Assembly: GCF_003315035.1 (NCBI RefSeq)
Contig: NZ_QNRE01000013.1
Span: 1-64,000, forward strand
Origin: Nocardia puris
GTDB taxonomy: Bacteria; Actinomycetota; Actinomycetes; Mycobacteriales; Mycobacteriaceae
Direction: 5' to 3'
Length of the DNA: 64,000 nt
Shown here: in pieces, positions 60,232-64,000 of the stretch
How the letters are laid out: every line of letters begins with the position of its first letter
Position numbering within the stretch: the first letter of the stretch is position 1
Notes under the pieces: generated by a model
The model's database searches: none
What the model was told of the DNA's origin: nothing
The model's input: the letters and a program-made list of their open reading frames with translations, nothing else
Position numbers and translations under genes: made by a program

Positions 60232-61082
60232 TGGGCGCACAGAGGAGCGCAACGGCTACGGGGCACGCCGCCCCGGAGCCATCGGGAGCACGCGCGCGTG
60301 CGGTGAGAGAACGGATGCCGGTGGTGGGGATCGAAGTGGTCGACGCGGAACTCGCCGCGCTGTACGGCGGGCTCGGCACCGAGGTCGCCGCCTACGAACG
60401 GGTGAAGCAGCTCATCACCTCGCAGATCAAGGGCGGGCGGTGGCAGGAGGGCGATCAGATACCGTCCGAGAACCAGCTGGTGAGCGCGCTGGGCCTGTCG
60501 CGGATGACGATCAACCGCGCGCTGCGCGACCTCACCGCCGAGGGCGTGCTCAACCGCGTCATGGGCGTGGGCACCTTCGTCGCGCCGACGAAGAAGGCCT
60601 CGCCGCTGTTCGAGGTGCGCAATATCGCCGACGAGATCTCCCAGCGCGGGCACCGGCACCGCACCGAGGTGATCTTCGTGCGCGCCGAGGACGCCGACGA
60701 AGCGCCGCCCGTGCTGCGGAACACCGTGCGCGGCAAGGTGTTCCACTCGCTGATGGTGCACTTCGAGGACGACGTCGCGCTCCAGGTGGAGGACCGCTAC
60801 GTCAACCCCGCCGAGGTGCCGCAGTACCTGGAGCAGGATTTCACCGCCACCACCCCCAACACCTACCTCAGCCAGGTGGCCCCGCTGGTGCGCGGCGAGC
60901 ACATCGTGGAGGCGGTGCTGGGCAGCGCCGAGGAGTGCCGCCTGCTCGGCATCCCCGAGAGTGAACCGTGTCTGCTGATTCGTCGCCGCACCTGGTCGGC
61001 GGGCGGGCTGGTCAGCGCCGCGCGGCTGGTGCATCCGGGGTCGCGGAACCGGTTGGAAGGCAGTTTCGGGACCGGCGACTGA
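60228..61082 (+). CDS. hutC: GntR/UTRA regulator, probable histidine utilisation repressor HutC
   Basis: 284 residues from ATG 60228, which overlaps the gdh stop (ATGA). A 50-residue N-terminal extension precedes the GntR winged helix: YERVKQLITSQIKGGRWQEGD, QIPSENQLVSALGLSRMTIN, RALRDLTAEGVLNRVMGVG. The UTRA ligand domain follows: PLFEVRNIADEISQRGHRH, KVFHSLMVHFEDDVALQVED, RYVNPAEVPQYLEQDF, PNTYLSQVAPLVRGEHIVEA and EPCLLIRRRTWS, closely like HutC. HutC proteins bind TGTATA-type sites and are released by urocanate. Its own transcript starts at the operator at 56769, giving autoregulation. Confidence 0.93.
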   Translation: MMGAQRSATATGHAAPEPSGARARAVRERMPVVGIEVVDAELAALYGGLGTEVAAYERVKQLITSQIKGGRWQEGDQIPSENQLVSALGLSRMTINRALRDLTAEGVLNRVMGVGTFVAPTKKASPLFEVRNIADEISQRGHRHRTEVIFVRAEDADEAPPVLRNTVRGKVFHSLMVHFEDDVALQVEDRYVNPAEVPQYLEQDFTATTPNTYLSQVAPLVRGEHIVEAVLGSAEECRLLGIPESEPCLLIRRRTWSAGGLVSAARLVHPGSRNRLEGSFGTGD

Positions 61083-61177
61083 GCGCGCGGAATCCCGTCG
61101 CCGGCCGAGCGGAGTCCGCGCGCTCACCGAAGCCGGATGGGATAGTGCCGCCTGTCGCCCACTCGCGGAAACAGCAA

Positions 61178-61207
61178 GGGCGGGGTGCGCATTCGCACAC
61201 CCCGCCC
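61178..61207. terminator. Terminator after hutC
   Basis: GGGCGGGGTG (61178-61187) and CACCCCGCCC (61198-61207) form a perfect 10-bp stem, followed by GATATTTGTT, between the convergent hutC and porin genes. Confidence 0.8.
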
Positions 61208-61291
61208 GATATTTGTTCAGCTGGGGCGGCCTACGTCCGGTAGGCCGCCGCCGCACGATCCGCTGTGGTCACCGTAAAGGTGACCGCCGAA

Positions 61292-61933
61292 TCAGAGCGT
61301 CCAGGGCTTGCCGTACGTGGTGACGGTGCCGCCGTCGGAGCTCTTCACGGTGACGAACGGCCGGATGTTGGTCGGGCCGACCACACCGGTGACGGTGCCG
61401 TGGAAGCCGTGCATGCGGATGAAGCCCTCGTCACCGGAGATCTCGCCGGTAGCGGCTTCGATGGTCTCGATACCCGGGCCGAAACCGACCTCGAGCTCGA
61501 CACCGGCCTGCGGGATCAGGCTGTCGAGAGTCACAGCGCCGCCACCGTCGAGGCCGAGCTCCAGCTCCAGACCGGGGGTGGACCATCCGAACGAGAGCTT
61601 GCCGTCGAACGAGGCCGGGAAGCCGACCTGGTAACCGATGGTGATCTCGCCCTCGAAGTCCTCCGCGCCGTCGCCGCTGATCTTGAAGGCGGCGGTCCCG
61701 TTGTGGAACCACTCACGGGTCAGCGGGTTGCCATCCAGCGGCGGGATGAACTCGATCAGGGTGTCTTCCTGGATCGCTTCGATCGTCAGACCGGCGCTGT
61801 CGACGATATGCGCCCTGCTGTCGATCTCAGCGGATGCCGGGCCATTGCCCAGCGTCAGGCCGATCGCAGCTGCGGTCGCTACGGTCAGCATGCGGAACAC
61901 GTTGCGGCTGCCGCGACGGGTCGTTCCCCTCAT
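61292..61933 (-). CDS. MspA-family outer-membrane porin
   Basis: 213 residues. A signal peptide (RNVFRMLTVATAAAIGLTLGN, cleavage after GPASA) is followed by the MspA pattern: DTLIEFIPPLDGNPLTREWF, HNGTAAFKISGDGAEDFEGEI, TIGYQVGFPASFDGKLSF and a C-terminal GFHGTVTGVVGPTNIRPFVTV. MspA and Nocardia NfpA/NfpB form octameric or hetero-oligomeric channels across the mycolic-acid outer membrane for hydrophilic solutes. No second porin gene is adjacent, although Nocardia porins are often paired. Its presence supports a mycolic-acid-bearing host. Confidence 0.92.
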   Translation of the reverse strand: MRGTTRRGSRNVFRMLTVATAAAIGLTLGNGPASAEIDSRAHIVDSAGLTIEAIQEDTLIEFIPPLDGNPLTREWFHNGTAAFKISGDGAEDFEGEITIGYQVGFPASFDGKLSFGWSTPGLELELGLDGGGAVTLDSLIPQAGVELEVGFGPGIETIEAATGEISGDEGFIRMHGFHGTVTGVVGPTNIRPFVTVKSSDGGTVTTYGKPWTL

Positions 61934-62125
61934 GTAATTGCCACCTCATCAGGTTTTCTTGCTCAGCCTCGGCCGTCGAGACCGACGCGTCCCCATTTCA
62001 GGACCTGGGGAGCGTCTTCCATGAAAGCGAACGGCAAACAATCAGCACTCATACCCGAGGTGAATCGGCAAACAACCCCGAGCGAACCATGACGGGAGCC
62101 GAGGTCAGCGAGGTACGGGCCGGGA

Positions 62126-63130
62126 TCAGAAAGCCGGAGATGCGGTGGAGTCGCGGACCTCCAGGTTCGGGAACAGCACCTCGTGCCGGTCGGCGTCCCG
62201 GCCCGCGACCCGCTCCAGCAGCAACGCCACCGCCGTTTCGCCGAGTGCCGGTCCGCACTGGTCGACGCTGGTGAGACGGGGGCGCACGCGGGCGGCCAGA
62301 TCTGTGTTGTCGTAACCGACGACCGATATCCGCCCGGGGACGTCCACGCCCAGATCGAAGGCCCGGTCGAGGACGTCGACGGCGAGCAGATCGTTGTTGG
62401 TCACGACGGCGGTGGCCCGCCCCCGCAGGATGGCGTCGATCGCTTCGGTTCGGCCCGCGCCGAGCGGGACCGGTCGAGCATCGAGCGGCTCCAGACCGGC
62501 GCGCCTGAGCGCTGCCTCGTAGCCACGGCGCCGCGCCAGTGCCGCCGGGCGCCGTGATGCCGAGGCGAACGCGATGTGGCGGTGCCCCAGCCCGATCAGG
62601 TGATCGACGGCGAGCCCGATGCCCGCCTCGTCCTCGTTGGCTACCGAATCGAGGCCGGGCGGCGTGTCCTCGGGACGGCCCACCACCACCACCGGCGTCT
62701 CTTTCGCGGCGGCGGCCAGTACGGCGTACTCGACACGCGAACTCACCACGACGATGCCTTCCATATTGAGGCCGAGCATGGCGTTGAGGTGTGCGGCCAT
62801 CCGGTTCGGATCGCGACGGCCGTTGGCCAGGAAGGTCTCCAGGCCCACGGCCTCCGCCGCGGTCTCGACGCCCAGCGCGACCTCGGTGTGGTACGGGTTG
62901 CGCAAGTCGGTGACCAGGACGCCGATCTGACCGGTCCGGCCGCGCACCAACGCTCGCGCCAGCGAGTTGGAGCGGTAGCCGAGTTCGTCGGCCGCCTGCA
63001 CGATACGGGCGCGCGTCGCGTCGCTGACCCCTTCGTCACCGCGCAGGGCAAGGGATACCAGCGATTTCGAGACGCCCACCCGAGCGGCTATGTCGACGAT
63101 CGTCGGGCGGCGCGTTCGGCGGATGGTCAT
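62126..63130 (-). CDS. LacI-family transcriptional regulator
   Basis: 334 residues. The LacI HTH is exact: TIVDIAARVGVSKSLVSLALRGD, VSDATRARIVQAADELGYRSN, LARALVRGRTGQIGVLV. The periplasmic-binding-like domain contains DLRNPYHTEVALGVETAAEA, VVVVGRPEDTPPGLDSV, ANEDEAGIGLAVDHLIGLGH and ISVVGYDNTDLAARVRPRL, TSVDQ. It is divergent from a HAD-family gene, with a perfect 16-bp palindrome between, so it probably controls itself and a sugar or sugar-phosphate operon that continues beyond the window. Confidence 0.93.
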   Translation of the reverse strand: MTIRRTRRPTIVDIAARVGVSKSLVSLALRGDEGVSDATRARIVQAADELGYRSNSLARALVRGRTGQIGVLVTDLRNPYHTEVALGVETAAEAVGLETFLANGRRDPNRMAAHLNAMLGLNMEGIVVVSSRVEYAVLAAAAKETPVVVVGRPEDTPPGLDSVANEDEAGIGLAVDHLIGLGHRHIAFASASRRPAALARRRGYEAALRRAGLEPLDARPVPLGAGRTEAIDAILRGRATAVVTNNDLLAVDVLDRAFDLGVDVPGRISVVGYDNTDLAARVRPRLTSVDQCGPALGETAVALLLERVAGRDADRHEVLFPNLEVRDSTASPAF

Positions 63131-63189
63131 AGCCCTATCTTGGCGATCCCTCGCGCGCGGCGTGCGGGAGCCCGGCCGCGCCGACGGCT

Positions 63190-63205
63190 ACTGGAACGTT
63201 CCAGT
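63190..63205. promoter_or_regulatory. Perfect 16-bp palindrome, LacI-type operator
   Basis: ACTGGAACGTTCCAGT is a perfect palindrome with the central CG typical of LacI-family operators. It lies 60 bp upstream of the LacI gene and 100 bp before the HAD gene. Confidence 0.8.
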
Positions 63206-63305
63206 CGGGTTCACTCCTCGTCTACAGGAGTCCCCCTTTCCGTTCAGAGAACGGCTCCACGCTCGTCAAGTCCCAGCCCACGAACACATCTGGAGTAACG
63301 CCACC

Positions 63306-64000
63306 ATGACTTCGGGCCCACCCCTGCACTCCCCCGCGCTCGATGCGGAGCCGGTGCCGAACGCGCTGCGCGTGCGACCGGCCGCGCTGCTGCTGGACTT
63401 CGGCGGGGTGGTCTTCGAGACCCGCAAGCGCCCGGAAGGCCTGCGTGACGCGGCCGCCCTGGTGTGTACCGAGCTGCGCCGGGCGGGCCACGCGCTCGAC
63501 CCGGAGCGCGTGCACGCCTCGCTGGCCGCGGGGCTGGCCGCACTCCGCCACTGGAAGCACGCCATGAGTCGCACCCGCGAACCCGCGGAGCTGACCCATC
63601 GTGCGCTGTGGGAGGACTTCCTGCTCGCCGATCAGCCCGCATCGATCCGGGCGAGGGCCGCGGGCGATGCGCTGCACCTCATGGCCGCGATCAATCCGCT
63701 GCTCAACGATCACGAAGTGCGGCCCGGCGTGCGCGACTTGCTGAGCACAGCACGGGATCTCGGCATTCCGGTCGGCATCGTCAGCAACGCCCATTCCGGC
63801 CTGGCGCATCGCCGGCTCCTGCGCCAGTTCGGGCTCGCCGATCTCCTCGCGGTCCAGCTCTATTCCGACGAGGCGGGCATCCGCAAGCCCCACCCCGGCA
63901 TGATGCACCGCGCCGCCGCCGCGCTGGCGACGACGCCGGACCGGTGCTGGTATGTCGGCGACACCCAGGATCGGGACGTGCAATCCGGACGCCGGGCCGG
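63306..64000 (+). CDS. HAD-superfamily hydrolase, 3' end outside window
   Basis: About 231 visible residues from ATG 63306; the frame stays open to the window end. HAD motifs: ALLLDFGGVVFETRKRP (motif I, with the second Asp replaced by Gly as in several DFGGV-type members), VGIVSNAHSGLAHRRL (motif II Ser), RKPHPGMM (motif III Lys) and WYVGDTQDRDVQSGRR (motif IV). The helical cap between motifs I and II is of C1 type (about 25-130). It is likely a phosphatase of a small phosphorylated metabolite, for example a sugar phosphate given the LacI neighbour. The substitution at motif I makes phosphatase activity less certain. Confidence 0.85.
   Translation, partial: MTSGPPLHSPALDAEPVPNALRVRPAALLLDFGGVVFETRKRPEGLRDAAALVCTELRRAGHALDPERVHASLAAGLAALRHWKHAMSRTREPAELTHRALWEDFLLADQPASIRARAAGDALHLMAAINPLLNDHEVRPGVRDLLSTARDLGIPVGIVSNAHSGLAHRRLLRQFGLADLLAVQLYSDEAGIRKPHPGMMHRAAAALATTPDRCWYVGDTQDRDVQSGRRA

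Noticed and set aside
1..64000. CRISPR arrays, rRNA genes and insertion sequences with transposases
   Set aside because: None seen: no regularly spaced repeats of CRISPR size, no rRNA sequence and no transposase motif in any frame examined.

Overview
High-GC actinobacterial chromosome, most likely Nocardia or a close relative. The evidence is very GC-rich codon use, a single giant type I fatty acid synthase next to acpS, an MspA-type outer-membrane porin, and a bcp-acpS-fas order that resembles the Mycobacterium tuberculosis Rv2520c-Rv2524c neighbourhood.

1-12 kb is accessory DNA. It starts with fragments typical of an integrative element: a partial gene, a gene with an early in-frame stop, a secreted protein, a DUF5753 regulator without its HTH, and a frameshifted gene. 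Then comes a tightly overlapping operon (2778-9066): a cupin-type beta-hydroxylase-like protein, a dCTP-deaminase-like domain fused to a PEP-synthase-like phosphotransferase, a P-loop kinase, a second dCTP-deaminase-like protein, a family 2 glycosyltransferase and a CYTH-signature protein. I could not match this set to a described pathway, and it is the best candidate here for an undescribed system. The two deaminase-like proteins have lost complementary catalytic residues. Two unrecognised genes follow. A tRNA 3'-end fragment near 11.9 kb may mark the edge of the element.

12-26 kb is mixed housekeeping and regulatory DNA: an SRPBCC protein, an SLT-fold transglycosylase with a PHO-box-like 11-bp repeat array upstream, TetR and MarR regulators, pirin, an Excalibur protein, DUF3618 and bcp. 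An AbiEi/AbiEii-like toxin-antitoxin pair is inserted at the 3' end of bcp and is flanked by a duplication of that end. A TetR-controlled drug-type ABC exporter with two tandem operators follows.

26-38 kb holds acpS and fas, then a repeat-rich upstream region and several decayed genes. 38-43 kb holds aat and a TetR-controlled aromatic catabolism operon (extradiol dioxygenase-like, fumarylacetoacetase-like, MhpA-like hydroxylase). 43-48 kb holds tRNA-Leu(TAG), gene remnants, an MmyB-type regulator divergent from a short-chain dehydrogenase, and an FAD monooxygenase.

48-61 kb is a complete histidine utilisation region: hutG and hutI, a divergent amino-acid permease and hutH, then hutU divergent from a short NAD-glutamate dehydrogenase that overlaps a HutC-type GntR regulator. 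Three promoters carry near-identical TGTATATACA-type operators. The logic is histidine uptake, then HutH, HutU, HutI and HutG to glutamate, then GDH to 2-oxoglutarate, all probably under one repressor. The window ends with an MspA porin and a LacI regulator divergent from a HAD phosphatase that runs off the edge.
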